Origin: Paenibacillus foliorum | GTDB taxonomy: Bacteria; Bacillota; Bacilli; Paenibacillales; NBRC-103111 | Reading direction: 5' to 3' | Length of the DNA: 35,473 bases | Assembly: GCF_013141765.1 (NCBI RefSeq) | Contig: NZ_WHOD01000118.1 | Location: forward strand, 1-35,473 | Part shown: positions 23,901 to 31,690 of the stretch, piece after piece | How the letters are laid out: each line of letters opens with the position of its first letter | Position numbering within the stretch: the stretch's first letter is position 1 | Translations under genes and position numbers: made by a program | The notes under the pieces: generated by a model | Seen by the model: only the letters and a program-made list of their open reading frames with translations | What the model was told of the DNA's origin: nothing | The model's database searches: none

Positions 23901-24011
23901 TTTGTCCGCCCCTGCCGCTTGCACGACCGTTGAGCCCAAGTCATATTCAGGCATCATACCTACTAACATAGCGACTATTAGCAAAATGCTTGATATTCTC
24001 TTCTTTCTCAT
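17910..24011 (-). CDS. Giant secreted SLH-anchored GH28 polygalacturonase-like enzyme
   Basis: A 2033-residue extracellular protein. Order: signal peptide (1-32, VQA cleavage); jelly-roll (LamG-like) domain (about 37-250); Big_2 (255-335); FN3 (340-430); second jelly roll (437-625), Big_2 (630-710) and FN3 (717-815); third jelly roll (827-1010); GH28 beta-helix (1018-1435); Big_2 (1442-1520); cadherin-like beta sandwich (1527-1620); unassigned region (1640-1850); three SLH domains (1853-2033). The GH28 catalytic motifs are NRDGFDIVDS and NTGDDAICIKSG; the third motif is GTNGLKFGT, with Asn where His is usual. It would hydrolyse pectic galacturonans at the cell surface. Its ATG directly abuts the stop of the upstream GH28 gene, so the two are coupled. 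A broken paralogue of residues about 715-1440 lies at 31691. Confidence 0.9.
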   Translation of the reverse strand: MRKKRISSILLIVAMLVGMMPEYDLGSTVVQAAGADKIYLNENFNNSTHFPTGQAPNYADWSSAGNGVADTNFWSTTTTGGSVTVEDVPDSSNRSVKINRTSTSSTTKAESSLDFTSQPLKGLVIVEASIMSSGAMTGTQVAPYITNGAGSSIVKIQLNGGKIKANSGSTQQDVQAFTQGTWYDLKMVINTSSDIYDLYINGISKLTGQGLAAASGGSVGKVTFKMDTGNNTGAIYYDNVKVYTTTPTAVVTGLAFDSATYNVYQGDVFNAVVQAVYSDNSKQVLTSGNVFSSLNPTIASVDPSTGGVTARNQGTTQISVSNSVYGTPASATVIVNPLPALTAPTGLSAGTVAGTLLQLNWSASSNAAKYYIYRAAAGSGLYSKVGESTTTSFTDNTVAASTAYDYIVSSVFTTMGGQVIESSHSPKVSAETPAASGFIVNDDFNSAATGSVPDGWTNINSGSGAVAVAEVPSAADKSLSLYVKNKNDAAEANNTFSGLTGKVAIEAKIMTNGTQFSVSPYIYNNKDKAVMKFGLRNGYFVAIGASRQINTQPFVPNQWYNIKIIVNTNANTYDLWIDGVQQTVDRSDLVTPFDGTTNITRVMFKADNSDASTSYVDNVKVYTLPPAQITGINFDQPAYTLYEGDTFNARVNTVDTDGAAQNVTSSSTYTSSMPSVAAIDGTGKITAIRAGTAQLNALYTVGQSVYQVQATVTVNSISALTVPQGLSVGAEWSTSITLNWTPAANVTKYSIYRAKAGDSRYSYVGQSQPGIAAYIDNSISPNTAYDYKVSSAYITPGGQVIESVQSSKVTATSAAPPVNFPKAATGFTVKDDFNRDKKGDTPNGWVADTSGGTVSVQEVPFPVDKSVMITKSTGTNAAAAARTFSSLNGTVTIEAKVKAMETAGTKYIPYIYDGNGNTIAAIAFKDGNIVYNKNGSLTNTGVSFNADKWYIVRAVIDTGASKYDLYIDGMKKVGGISLLAPASDVGKISFGIDAGNTGTLYFDNVKVYSQAAFIGGPPAPVFDVKNYGAIGDGLTKDTAAIQAAIEEAAGTGGSVYLHDGIFLSGMIQLKSNMTLYIDHTATLKGSSSTADYPDTNPLTYNTQLGPAANCNKALIYADHVENVTIDGGGTIDGSGDSFTVGSEPTRPMAIYTVLSSNVTMQNLYIKKSGMWTVVNAETDYLIIRNIYLDVKLSSNRDGFDIVDSHHVLIEEVTVNTGDDAICIKSGKRRGVEDVLVRNSNVTASGTNGLKFGTASYGAFKNVRFEDNMVKGVKYCAMCVESVDGADVSNITFQRIDVQDAGNPFFVILAKRSDRTTKDDKAKKGTMDTVRFQDIIGKNMNTSWASPISGANMSDGTNYRLKNIYFDNVNMTYKGGITKVPGNPPEYALGQYPESNIWGDLPAYGYYVRHADGVLFTNSTTNVSPSDAREPIMMVDAFNSTGIVLGTTGYSLHVGESRNIKVTQSYENGDTLDVTGSSTFASSDTSVATVDASGKITAVRAGSSVITVTNRVYEAVANVTVLNDLVLSSDAALSSLIVTPGILTPLFDKETTNYTANVGYAISAVTIAPTANSAHAAIAVNGVSTESGGNYSANLNFGANTISVVVTAQDGTTKTYILTITRRADNSSNRSSNNEPSTQTVTIDPTAPKVTNVSSSINVDAVLDKSTGTAKAEISAADLKNALEKAAADHNGVKTVKVQVPKVDGTKVYEPVLPASYVTNGDKTQKIAITTPFATIELPGNLLKPSEVSASSTIAFPIEFVVKETIGDRPILDLQMKVDGQIVKYDNPEAAVTISIPFKPSDQEMKDPEHIIVLYLDGDGNAVKVPNGKYDTATGKVTFKTTHFGKYAPSFDYKTFDDISSYGWAKKQIEVLASKGVISGTSDITFSPAESITRADFLVLLVRTLGISADIDGNFSDVSKSDYFYQELGIARKVGISDGIGENWFNPQDKISRQDMIVLCANALQLTLGSGEHGSTSDLEPFKDKSDVASYAKESVASMVKGGIVTGDGSHLNPRGNTTRAEAAVIMYRMFNKQ

Positions 24012-25343
24012 CTATTTCGCCCTCTTCTCGCCTGATTCATCATCCTGCCGGATCATCACCGGCTCCAATCCGGCTGGTGGGTCAAATGAATCCATACGGT
24101 CCACCGTCAAATTGCGGACATGATCAGCGTACAGGCGACCCCGGTCGGAAACACTGTCCGACTGTTCATGTCGGATGCAGACATCGTTCAGAAGCAAACC
24201 ATCAACATGCACAGCGATGAACTGGTATGGATGAACGGCATAGTTGATCCGATCCGGATCGAGTTCAACGCGTCGGGCTCCCGGCGGTTTTGTCGGATCC
24301 GTCAAATTGCAAGGACCGGATACGTTCCATATGATATTGCGGAAACGGACATTCTCCACGGGCTGCAAAGGAACTCCTTCGATATAGCAGCGCCCCTTCG
24401 CCGTTACGGTAATGTTATCGAAGGTGATGTTCCGGATGCGTCCAGCCTTCGGTTCCTTGTAATAACGGGGAGTAATGTCCAGTAAAATCGGAAATTCATT
24501 GCGTGCTTCAATGACCATGTTGCTGATTACCATATTCTCATACACACTGCCATCCTTCATGTAAAGCGCAAGCGCCACATCTGTATTATGGATGATGCAG
24601 TTATTAAACGTGATGTTGCGAATCGGTCCGATCGCTTCCGTTCCGATTTTAAGAGCAGCATGCCGGGAGCTGAGGATACAGTTGGTAACTGTAATATTTT
24701 CGCACACGTCACCTTCCGTGCTTTTAATTACAATGCAATCGTCGCCGGTTTTGATGTTGCAGTCGCTGATAATGACGTTTTTGCAGCCGTCCGGATCAAT
24801 CCCGTCGGTATTGATTCGACCCATGTCGGCGAGGATAGTGACTCCCCGCACCATAACATCCTCGCAGCGCATCAGATGTAACGTCCAAAAGCAAGAATAC
24901 TGCAAAGTAATGTCCAGAAATTTCGCATTTTTACAACCCCGGTAAAACATGAGCGCAGGCCGAAACTTCACCCCGGCAGCCACGGAAGGAGGCAGAGGGC
25001 TGGCGCCTCCGCCATCAATGATCCCTTGTCCGGTAATCGATATGTTTTCCACTTCGTCGGCCCAGATCAAAGCTTGAATTTGTCCAGGTAAGTTTCCGTA
25101 AGGAGTCTTGCAAATTTCAGGATAGTGGGACGGATCATCGGCCCCTAGAATAACGGCGCCCATCTCCAGATGTAAACATACGTTCGACCTGATATGAATC
25201 GTTCCGCAAAGATAAGTTCCCTGCGGGACAACTACCATACCACCGCTGGATTGGCTGCATTCGTCGATAGCGGATTGGATTGCCTCATGATCCAGTGTAT
25301 GTCCGTCGCCAATGGCGCCAAAATGTTTCACATTATAGCTCAT
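24012..25343 (-). CDS. Intracellular GH28 galacturonidase-like glycosidase
   Basis: A 443-residue right-handed beta-helix enzyme of glycoside hydrolase family 28. Catalytic motifs: NTDGIDPDG (178-186; Asp180), TGDDCIVIKS (199-208; Asp201, Asp202), and RHAALKIGTE (227-236; His228). There is no signal peptide, so it probably acts in the cytoplasm on oligogalacturonides brought in by the ABC importer, releasing galacturonic acid. It follows the binding-protein gene after an 82-nt gap that holds a stable hairpin, and its TAG abuts the ATG of the giant enzyme. Confidence 0.9.
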   Translation of the reverse strand: MSYNVKHFGAIGDGHTLDHEAIQSAIDECSQSSGGMVVVPQGTYLCGTIHIRSNVCLHLEMGAVILGADDPSHYPEICKTPYGNLPGQIQALIWADEVENISITGQGIIDGGGASPLPPSVAAGVKFRPALMFYRGCKNAKFLDITLQYSCFWTLHLMRCEDVMVRGVTILADMGRINTDGIDPDGCKNVIISDCNIKTGDDCIVIKSTEGDVCENITVTNCILSSRHAALKIGTEAIGPIRNITFNNCIIHNTDVALALYMKDGSVYENMVISNMVIEARNEFPILLDITPRYYKEPKAGRIRNITFDNITVTAKGRCYIEGVPLQPVENVRFRNIIWNVSGPCNLTDPTKPPGARRVELDPDRINYAVHPYQFIAVHVDGLLLNDVCIRHEQSDSVSDRGRLYADHVRNLTVDRMDSFDPPAGLEPVMIRQDDESGEKRAK

Positions 25344-25376
25344 AGTGATCTCCCTTCAAATTGGGTGATGATAGTA

Positions 25377-25414
25377 CAGGCCCCAAAGATTGAAAACACA
25401 TCTTCGGGGTCCTG
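25377..25414 (-). terminator. Intra-operon hairpin after the binding-protein gene
   Basis: CAGGACCCCGAAGAT and ATCTTTGGGGCCTG pair with one or two mismatches around a 9-nt loop. There is no U-tract, so this probably protects the 3' end of the highly expressed binding-protein message or attenuates distal genes rather than stopping transcription completely. Confidence 0.6.
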
Positions 25415-25425
25415 TAATCAAATGT

Positions 25426-27075
25426 TTATTTATTTAAAAATTTATAGATGTCCTGGGTGAGAAACGCCTTGTCTTTATTGTCCACATACCATTTGGCATA
25501 CCAATCTTCCAATTGCTTGCCGCCGCCTTTCTCCCATACCGCCTTCGCGTCAGAAAGTGCCTTGTCGATCGTGTAAGCCGATCCGCTGACTATCGACTTA
25601 GCCCAAAACCCGCTAATTTGCTGGGTAAGATCCGTGTTGATTTTGGCAAGATCCGCCGGCAAAGTCGGCATGTGCTCGGAAAGAGTTAAATCAGGCATTG
25701 GCCGTTCCGGAGTTTCATAGGCTTCGCGCGCTTGCTTGATAAAGGTCAAATATGCCTGGTGGTCCGGCATCTTCGGATCGAAGGAGCTCTCCGTTTTGTT
25801 ACAAGCCCCTACCAGGTCCGGCGAAGTTTGCATAGCAAGATCGGGTACGTAAACGAGCTCTTTTTTGTTTCTCTCCATATCGACCGGAATCGGGCAGCCG
25901 TTAGGCTCTTGCTTCCAATGGCTTCCTTCCAAACCGTATTTCATGACTTTAGCGGTCTCCTTGGATGCCATAAAATCGATGTATTTGATGGCGGCTACAG
26001 GATCCTTCGCTCCCCTGTAAACGACGGTGGTCATTTGCGCCGGGTTGAGAAAATTCATGCTGAATTGGCCGAATTGCGTCTTAGGGAGCGGCACTGGCAA
26101 AATTTCCGCGCTCGGAACATTTTTCTTCAGCGTCTGATAATTGTTCAAGCCGGGATTAAGCTGCTGGGAATGCTGCATCACATACATCCCCAGCTTACCG
26201 CTAAGCCAGTCCTGCTTCGCCTTTTCGCCGTTTTTGTCGGTAAGGTAATCTTTGTCCACTACCCCTTCGTCAAACAGCCGCTTTTTAAATTCGTTGCTTG
26301 CCTTCGCCCGGTCCCAATCGTATACGAATTTTCCATCCTTCACGACCCAGCCGACATCGCCATACATCTTGCTGATCCCCATGCCGCTATCGGAAGCAAG
26401 CGATATTCCGTACGTATTCTTTTTTCCATCGCCGTCAGGATCCTGTTCAGTAAACGCTTTGGCGATCTTAAACAGGTCCTCAGGTGTTTGCGGCATTTGC
26501 AAATTCAGCTTTTTCAGCCAATCGGCACGAATAATAAGGGAGTACATGGACATCGTTCCCTGCAAACGGCCAATTTCATACAGCTTGCCGTCCGGTTTCG
26601 TTCCCGCCTTTTTTAATTGAGGATATTGTGCCAGAAGTTGTTTGTAGTTAGGCGCATACTTGTCAATTAAGTCATCCAGCGGCAGCAGCTGCTTTTGTTG
26701 ATACAACAGATCGCGGTATTGCGGTTCGTACTCGTTGATGACGTCCGGGACATCCCCTGAAGCGAATAAAGTATTGAACTTGGTGATGGAATCGGTTCTT
26801 GGAATCAATACATATTTCACATTCGTAGGGCCGTTTGTATTGACCCAATCGGTCCACCGATTTTTATCCATCGTGCCTTCTTCTGCAGGAACACGTCCCC
26901 GATCGTAAAGGGAAACGGTTGCTGCTCCCCTAGCTTCCCCTTGTGCCGCCGTTTTTCCGTTATCCGATTTTTTTTGTTCCGTCTTACCATCTCCATCTCC
27001 GCAACCAACGAGCAAAGAACTGGACAAAGCGGTTACTGCAAGTACAGACACCCATTTTTGCGAACGACTGAACAT
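25426..27075 (-). CDS. Extracellular sugar-binding lipoprotein (LplA type)
   Basis: A 549-residue solute-binding lipoprotein. The signal peptide ends in the lipobox LLVG-Cys25, followed by a charged flexible linker (DGDGKTEQKKSDNGK). The mature part is typical of the large family-1 binding proteins paired with LplB/LplC permeases, including FNTLFASGDVPDVINEY (about 107-123) and RADWLKKLNLQMPQTPEDLFKIAKAF. It delivers oligosaccharides, by context oligogalacturonides, to the permeases at 28034 and 27143. Confidence 0.9.
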   Translation of the reverse strand: MFSRSQKWVSVLAVTALSSSLLVGCGDGDGKTEQKKSDNGKTAAQGEARGAATVSLYDRGRVPAEEGTMDKNRWTDWVNTNGPTNVKYVLIPRTDSITKFNTLFASGDVPDVINEYEPQYRDLLYQQKQLLPLDDLIDKYAPNYKQLLAQYPQLKKAGTKPDGKLYEIGRLQGTMSMYSLIIRADWLKKLNLQMPQTPEDLFKIAKAFTEQDPDGDGKKNTYGISLASDSGMGISKMYGDVGWVVKDGKFVYDWDRAKASNEFKKRLFDEGVVDKDYLTDKNGEKAKQDWLSGKLGMYVMQHSQQLNPGLNNYQTLKKNVPSAEILPVPLPKTQFGQFSMNFLNPAQMTTVVYRGAKDPVAAIKYIDFMASKETAKVMKYGLEGSHWKQEPNGCPIPVDMERNKKELVYVPDLAMQTSPDLVGACNKTESSFDPKMPDHQAYLTFIKQAREAYETPERPMPDLTLSEHMPTLPADLAKINTDLTQQISGFWAKSIVSGSAYTIDKALSDAKAVWEKGGGKQLEDWYAKWYVDNKDKAFLTQDIYKFLNK

Positions 27076-27142
27076 TGTTTTACCTCCCTGAAAAATTTTT
27101 TAGTGGTTATCATCATTTTGAGCTTAATATTGACCGAGCATG

Positions 27143-28018
27143 CTACCCTTTGATGGAGCCGATCATCACTCCTTTGACGAAATATTTTTGCAGAAGCGGA
27201 TACACTACCAGCATGGGCGCGATCATGACAACGATGGCTGCACTTTTGATGGAGTCCGGAGTAACCGCTTCCACGTCATCGGGCTGCAAATTGTTCATTT
27301 GCTGCAGCAGTTGCTGGCTTTGCACCATTTTCTGAACGAGAACGGTCAAGTTGAAAAACTTCGTATCATTAATGTAAATGAGCACACTCATAAATGCATT
27401 CCAAAAACCGACCCCGTAAAACAGCCCTAATGTTGCGACAACCGGCAAAGAAAGCGGCAATATGACTTGTGCAAGCAATCTCAGCTCTCCGCAGCCGTCA
27501 ATTCGGGCCGCTTCCTCCATCTCCGCAGGAATGTTTTCAAAAAAGGTACGCATCACAAGCATGTTGTACGTACTGATAAGTCCGGGCAGCCATAGGGCGC
27601 CATACGAATTGACAAGGCCCAGCGACTTAACAAGTAAGAACGTTGGAATCAGCCCGCCGCTAAACAGCATGGTAAACACCATAGCCATAGTGAAAAATTT
27701 GCGGCCCCAAAAATATTTGCGCGATAACGGATATGCGGCCATGATGGTAAACAGCATGCTGAGCAGCACGCCGACCAGTGTGATGACTAAACTGTTCTGA
27801 AAGGCCCTGAGAATGTTGGTGCCTTTGAGTAAAGCTTTATACGAATCCAAGTTAAAACCGATGGGCCACAACGAAACGAATCCGGATGCCACCGCGTTCT
27901 GATTGCTGAGTGAAACGGCTACAATATTGATGATCGGCAGCAGACAGCTGAGTGCCACTAAAGTCAAGATGATATAATTGGCCGCATAAAACAGCGATTC
28001 GCCCTTTGTGTCGTTCAT
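27143..28018 (-). CDS. ABC sugar permease, LplC/YtcP type
   Basis: A 291-residue inner-membrane permease with six predicted helices and the ATPase-coupling EAA loop EEAARIDGCGELRLLAQVILP (about 168-188). The N-terminus ILTLVALSCLLPIINIVAVSLS and the terminal KYFVKGVMIGSIKG are standard for the CUT1 LplC/YtcP subfamily. It is 15 nt after the LplB-type gene and 67 nt before the binding-protein gene. No importer ATPase is encoded in the window. Confidence 0.9.
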   Translation of the reverse strand: MNDTKGESLFYAANYIILTLVALSCLLPIINIVAVSLSNQNAVASGFVSLWPIGFNLDSYKALLKGTNILRAFQNSLVITLVGVLLSMLFTIMAAYPLSRKYFWGRKFFTMAMVFTMLFSGGLIPTFLLVKSLGLVNSYGALWLPGLISTYNMLVMRTFFENIPAEMEEAARIDGCGELRLLAQVILPLSLPVVATLGLFYGVGFWNAFMSVLIYINDTKFFNLTVLVQKMVQSQQLLQQMNNLQPDDVEAVTPDSIKSAAIVVMIAPMLVVYPLLQKYFVKGVMIGSIKG

Positions 28019-28033
28019 AACGATCCATCCTTT

Positions 28034-28996
28034 CTACCAAAGTCCTTGATCAAAGGCACGGGCAATTCGATTAGTGACTGCTACTAGAATAATCCCAATC
28101 AGCGATTCGAACAAACCCATTGCCGCGGTCACACTGAAGTTAGCTCCTTGCAACCCTATTTTGAAAATATACGTGCTGATTACCTCGGATACTTGGGAAA
28201 CAACCTGGTTTTGCATCACGTATACATGATCGAATCCGACCTCCATAACATGACCCATCGATAAAATGAGCATTAACACAATCGTAGGGCGAATACCTGG
28301 GAGCGTAACATGCCAAATTTTCCGCCATTTTCCTGCTCCGTCCATATTTGCGGCCTCATATAAGCTCGGATCGATCATGGTGAGCGCAGCTAAATAAATG
28401 ATGGCGCTAAACCCGGCTTCCTTCCATATGCTCGATCCGATGAAGATCGACATCCAAGGAACCTCATGATAGAGGAAGGCATAGCTAGGAAGGCCGGTCA
28501 GTTTCATCAAACCGTTAACAACGCCTGATTGCTCAGCAAATACCGTCACCACAATGCCGCCGACGATAATCCACGAAAGGAAGTGGGGAAGATAGACCAG
28601 CGTCTGCACCGCTTTTTTAAACCACAGCCTCCGTGCCTCGTTGAGCATAATAGCGAGAAGAATCGGAAAAGGAAAGCTTAGAAAAACACGGAGACAACTG
28701 AGAAGCATCGTGTTGTAGATGATGTCCCGCGTATGAGCGTTTTCAAACAAATATTTGAAATGCTTGAAGCCAACCCACTCGCTGCCGACTATCCCGTCAA
28801 AAAAGTTGTAATCCTTGAATGCAATGACTAAACCTAGCATTGGGATATACTTGAATACGAGATAAAACAGGATGACGGGCAAGAACATGGCCATGAGAGG
28901 AATGTTCTGTTTAATAATCCGTTTCCTGCGCAGTTTCACGTTCATGTCCGCATGCTTCATAGCGTCTTCAGACAAAAGGGGATGGACAGTGTTCAT
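28034..28996 (-). CDS. ABC sugar permease, LplB/YteP type
   Basis: A 320-residue permease: six helices, first at about 31-53, and EAA loop YEAANMDGAGKWRKIWHVTLP (about 213-233). IKQNIPLMAMFLPVILFYLVFKYIPMLG and the end NRIARAFDQGLW identify the LplB/YteP subfamily. The ATG at 28996 follows GAGAGGTG at about 11 nt. It heads the transporter genes, downstream of the AraC-type regulator. Confidence 0.9.
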   Translation of the reverse strand: MNTVHPLLSEDAMKHADMNVKLRRKRIIKQNIPLMAMFLPVILFYLVFKYIPMLGLVIAFKDYNFFDGIVGSEWVGFKHFKYLFENAHTRDIIYNTMLLSCLRVFLSFPFPILLAIMLNEARRLWFKKAVQTLVYLPHFLSWIIVGGIVVTVFAEQSGVVNGLMKLTGLPSYAFLYHEVPWMSIFIGSSIWKEAGFSAIIYLAALTMIDPSLYEAANMDGAGKWRKIWHVTLPGIRPTIVLMLILSMGHVMEVGFDHVYVMQNQVVSQVSEVISTYIFKIGLQGANFSVTAAMGLFESLIGIILVAVTNRIARAFDQGLW

Positions 28997-29100
28997 AAGA
29001 ATAAATCACCTCTCTTTCGTTTGTAAAATCATCTGCTCGCAAATCCATCTTAACGGGTGTGGCCAGAGGCGTACATAGATATGTTTTAAGGCGATATGCA

Positions 29101-29146
29101 AAAACAAAAAACCTCCTTTCTCGGCTCGTTTCCTCGCAATAAGGAG
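29101..29146 (-). terminator. Possible weak terminator between regulator and transporter genes
   Basis: On the minus strand CTCCTT (29141-29146) and AAGGAG (29113-29118) can pair around a 22-nt loop, followed by GTTTTTTGTTTTT. The stem is short; it could let the regulator and the transporter genes be expressed at different levels. Confidence 0.35.
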
Positions 29147-29207
29147 TCGTTAAGCCTTGAAAAGAGGGCAGTATGCTTTTTGTGACAGAGTATGCAATTA
29201 AGCAAAA

Positions 29208-31457
29208 TCAAGCTAACATCCCTTTTTTGTAATCACCCGGGGTGGTTCCGACATGCTTTTTGAATACGCGGATGAATGATACCGGTAAAGTATAGCCGAC
29301 CTGAACGGATACGTCCTGGATGGTAAGATTCGTTCCCGTCAGAAGCTTCTTGGCCTGCTCTATCCGCATTTTGGTCAAGTAATCAATGAACTTCTCGCCG
29401 AATTCTTCTTTGAATAGCCGACTTAAGTAGTTGGGGTGCAGTTCGAATTGATCGCTTAGCGAGGTTAGACTAAGGTCGGGATCGGCAAAGTGCGATTCGA
29501 TGTACGCCTTCATATCGCCAATTAGATGATAATGAGTTTTGCTTTCACGGATGCGGCGCATATCTTCGGCCGTCCGATTCAGCACATCATAAAAGCGCGC
29601 GTCCAGCTCCGCCACTGTATCGAATTGCTCCAATATCGCATTGTATTCAGGCAAACTTTGCTCCCAAACCTGATGCAATTCTTCGGATAATTCCATCGAT
29701 TCGCGGTACATTTGGTAGGTCATATAATTCATCATGCTCATTAATTCGTCTTTGGGGATAGGCTCGGACTGAATCTCTTCAAACATCTTGGCATATTCTT
29801 GCTTCCAATTTTCGTCGCCAAGACGATACGATTGGGTAATAGCCCGGATTCTTTGCAGGTTTTTGAACATGTCCTTGTAAATTGGCTGTCTAACCATTTG
29901 GTTATGCTCCAACAACCGGTTGTTTCCGAGCGTTGATTTGTATTGCAGCGCCTCTAGCGCATCGTTGTATGCATCCGGAACCTCTTCCATTCGACGGGCG
30001 AGGGAGCTGACGCCGATCGTAATCGTAAACGGTAAATTGGCAGCCACCCAACGAATGGTTTCTTCTCCAACCACATGCATCTTATCGTTGTCTTCTATGT
30101 TATTGGCAATAGGGAACAACGCTCCCAACCGATGCGCATCGATCCATTCCGCCCATACCGCACATGCATGATTCTGACAAACTTCCTTCAAAACGCTGCT
30201 TATGATAAATTTCAGAAGGTTTTGATCTTTCATGTTATAGGTTCTAATAAATTCTGAATACTTATCCATTTCCACCACAATGACGACAAAACCTTCGGAA
30301 TCCCCTCTCAAGCCATAATGCTGAATTTCATCCGCCCATTTCGAAGGATCGTCCATAAGGTTGCCTTCGAGCAATTCTTGAAAGAAATGCTTGCTTCGAT
30401 ATACTTGATTTTCTTCATTCTGCTTCTTGTAATGTATCGACTGCTCAATTAAATTATCGATGCCTGACTCAATGAACTTGAACTCGTCGCTATCCGTTTT
30501 TCCCGCAAAAGCGAGATTACTGCCGTTCTGCGAATATTTGTAAATGTGGTTCATAATCATTTCGATCGGCTTGTAGTTTTTACGTGTAATATAAAAAACC
30601 CACAAACCTCCGGCTAATAGGGTAAGCATTCCAATGCTCATCCACACATAACTCAATACCGAGAATAATCCGAACAAATGCTTGTCTGAGAAACTACTAT
30701 TTCCCACCCATTTCGTGTAATCCGAAGTCACCTTCGTATAAGGGAAAGGAAAGGCATGTACGGTTTTATCCGCCATCCTTCCGCTGTTGCCGAATAAAAA
30801 CAATCCATCCTGATCAAAGACATCAATTTGGCTTATCTTTGAATCAAGCATCGGCTGGACGAGCTGCCTAAGTGAATCCAATCGAATATTAACTATTATA
30901 TAACCTTCATTTCCAAACGGCGGCATCATCCTTTTGACAAGAGTCACAACAGGTTTACTGGTTTGGACTTCTTCATTTTCTTTGTACATTCGCAAACCGG
31001 TATTTCGCCTCGGAACACCGTCTTGTATCAGATGCAGCAAAAATTTGTGATCCCCAAATTCAGCCATCGATGGTGAAGATTTTTCCGTAAGCAATTTTTG
31101 ATCGGAATTACGATACAAATAAACCGAATCGATCAATGGGACATACCGCAGCAGATCGTACAATACTTTCGATGCCTCAAAATCATTGAAGTACTTGCTT
31201 GTTGAGAAATCATTTCTGAAGAAAAGCTCCAACTTTTCGTTAGACATCACTTCTTTAGTGATCGTTTGATCTATCGAAATGAGGGAAGAGTCGAGTGTTT
31301 CAAGAATGCGTTTCACAAAAATTTCGTTCGCTTTTTTTGCCTCCTCTTTCGAGAACTCACTCATGGACATAAAGAAAATGAGAATCAGTATGGCTACGAC
31401 AATAAAAAAAACAGGGAGATAAGAAAGCAGCAAACGGTTGCGCCAATTAATTCTCAT
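29208..31457 (-). CDS. Membrane-bound AraC-family regulator (YesS type)
   Basis: A 749-residue one-component sensor-regulator. N-terminal transmembrane helix (about 9-31), extracellular sensing domain of Cache type (about 32-262), second helix (about 266-291), cytoplasmic linker with coiled-coil and GGDEF-like degenerate region (about 295-620), and an AraC HTH pair at the C-terminus (about 650-749; LSLTSLSDQFELHPNYLSRLFKEEFG and IQDVSVQVGYTLPVSFIRVFKKHVGTTP). The layout matches YesS, which controls pectin/rhamnogalacturonan genes in Bacillus subtilis. By position it should sense extracellular pectin fragments and activate the downstream operon and perhaps the divergent gene at 31691. Confidence 0.9.
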   Translation of the reverse strand: MRINWRNRLLLSYLPVFFIVVAILILIFFMSMSEFSKEEAKKANEIFVKRILETLDSSLISIDQTITKEVMSNEKLELFFRNDFSTSKYFNDFEASKVLYDLLRYVPLIDSVYLYRNSDQKLLTEKSSPSMAEFGDHKFLLHLIQDGVPRRNTGLRMYKENEEVQTSKPVVTLVKRMMPPFGNEGYIIVNIRLDSLRQLVQPMLDSKISQIDVFDQDGLFLFGNSGRMADKTVHAFPFPYTKVTSDYTKWVGNSSFSDKHLFGLFSVLSYVWMSIGMLTLLAGGLWVFYITRKNYKPIEMIMNHIYKYSQNGSNLAFAGKTDSDEFKFIESGIDNLIEQSIHYKKQNEENQVYRSKHFFQELLEGNLMDDPSKWADEIQHYGLRGDSEGFVVIVVEMDKYSEFIRTYNMKDQNLLKFIISSVLKEVCQNHACAVWAEWIDAHRLGALFPIANNIEDNDKMHVVGEETIRWVAANLPFTITIGVSSLARRMEEVPDAYNDALEALQYKSTLGNNRLLEHNQMVRQPIYKDMFKNLQRIRAITQSYRLGDENWKQEYAKMFEEIQSEPIPKDELMSMMNYMTYQMYRESMELSEELHQVWEQSLPEYNAILEQFDTVAELDARFYDVLNRTAEDMRRIRESKTHYHLIGDMKAYIESHFADPDLSLTSLSDQFELHPNYLSRLFKEEFGEKFIDYLTKMRIEQAKKLLTGTNLTIQDVSVQVGYTLPVSFIRVFKKHVGTTPGDYKKGMLA

Positions 31458-31690
31458 AATACCTCCTCAAGGGATCGGTTTATCCTGATTTATTTTCATT
31501 ATATCTAAAAGCTCGCTTAGCGGAAGTCACATGCGGATAGTCAAACTTGGTTCCCTTTGTAAAAGTCACCTATTTTTCTTTTTGCATATCACATTAAAAC
31601 ATGTAAATATACACCAGCAGTCATCTCCATTACGATTAATTTGCAACTCAAATTGCACTAAAAAAACAATGTGAATGGGAGATGATAAGA
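31458..31690. other. Divergent region between the regulator and the broken GH28 gene
   Basis: An AT-rich 233-bp gap. It contains a TGCAA-n6-TTGCA inverted repeat near 31643-31658 and A/T runs. No convincing promoter hexamers could be fixed. Confidence 0.4.

Noticed and set aside
19994..26616. Long plus-strand frames opposite the pectin genes (for example 25732-26616)
   Set aside because: They are antisense shadows of strongly supported genes with family motifs, signal peptides and operon structure.
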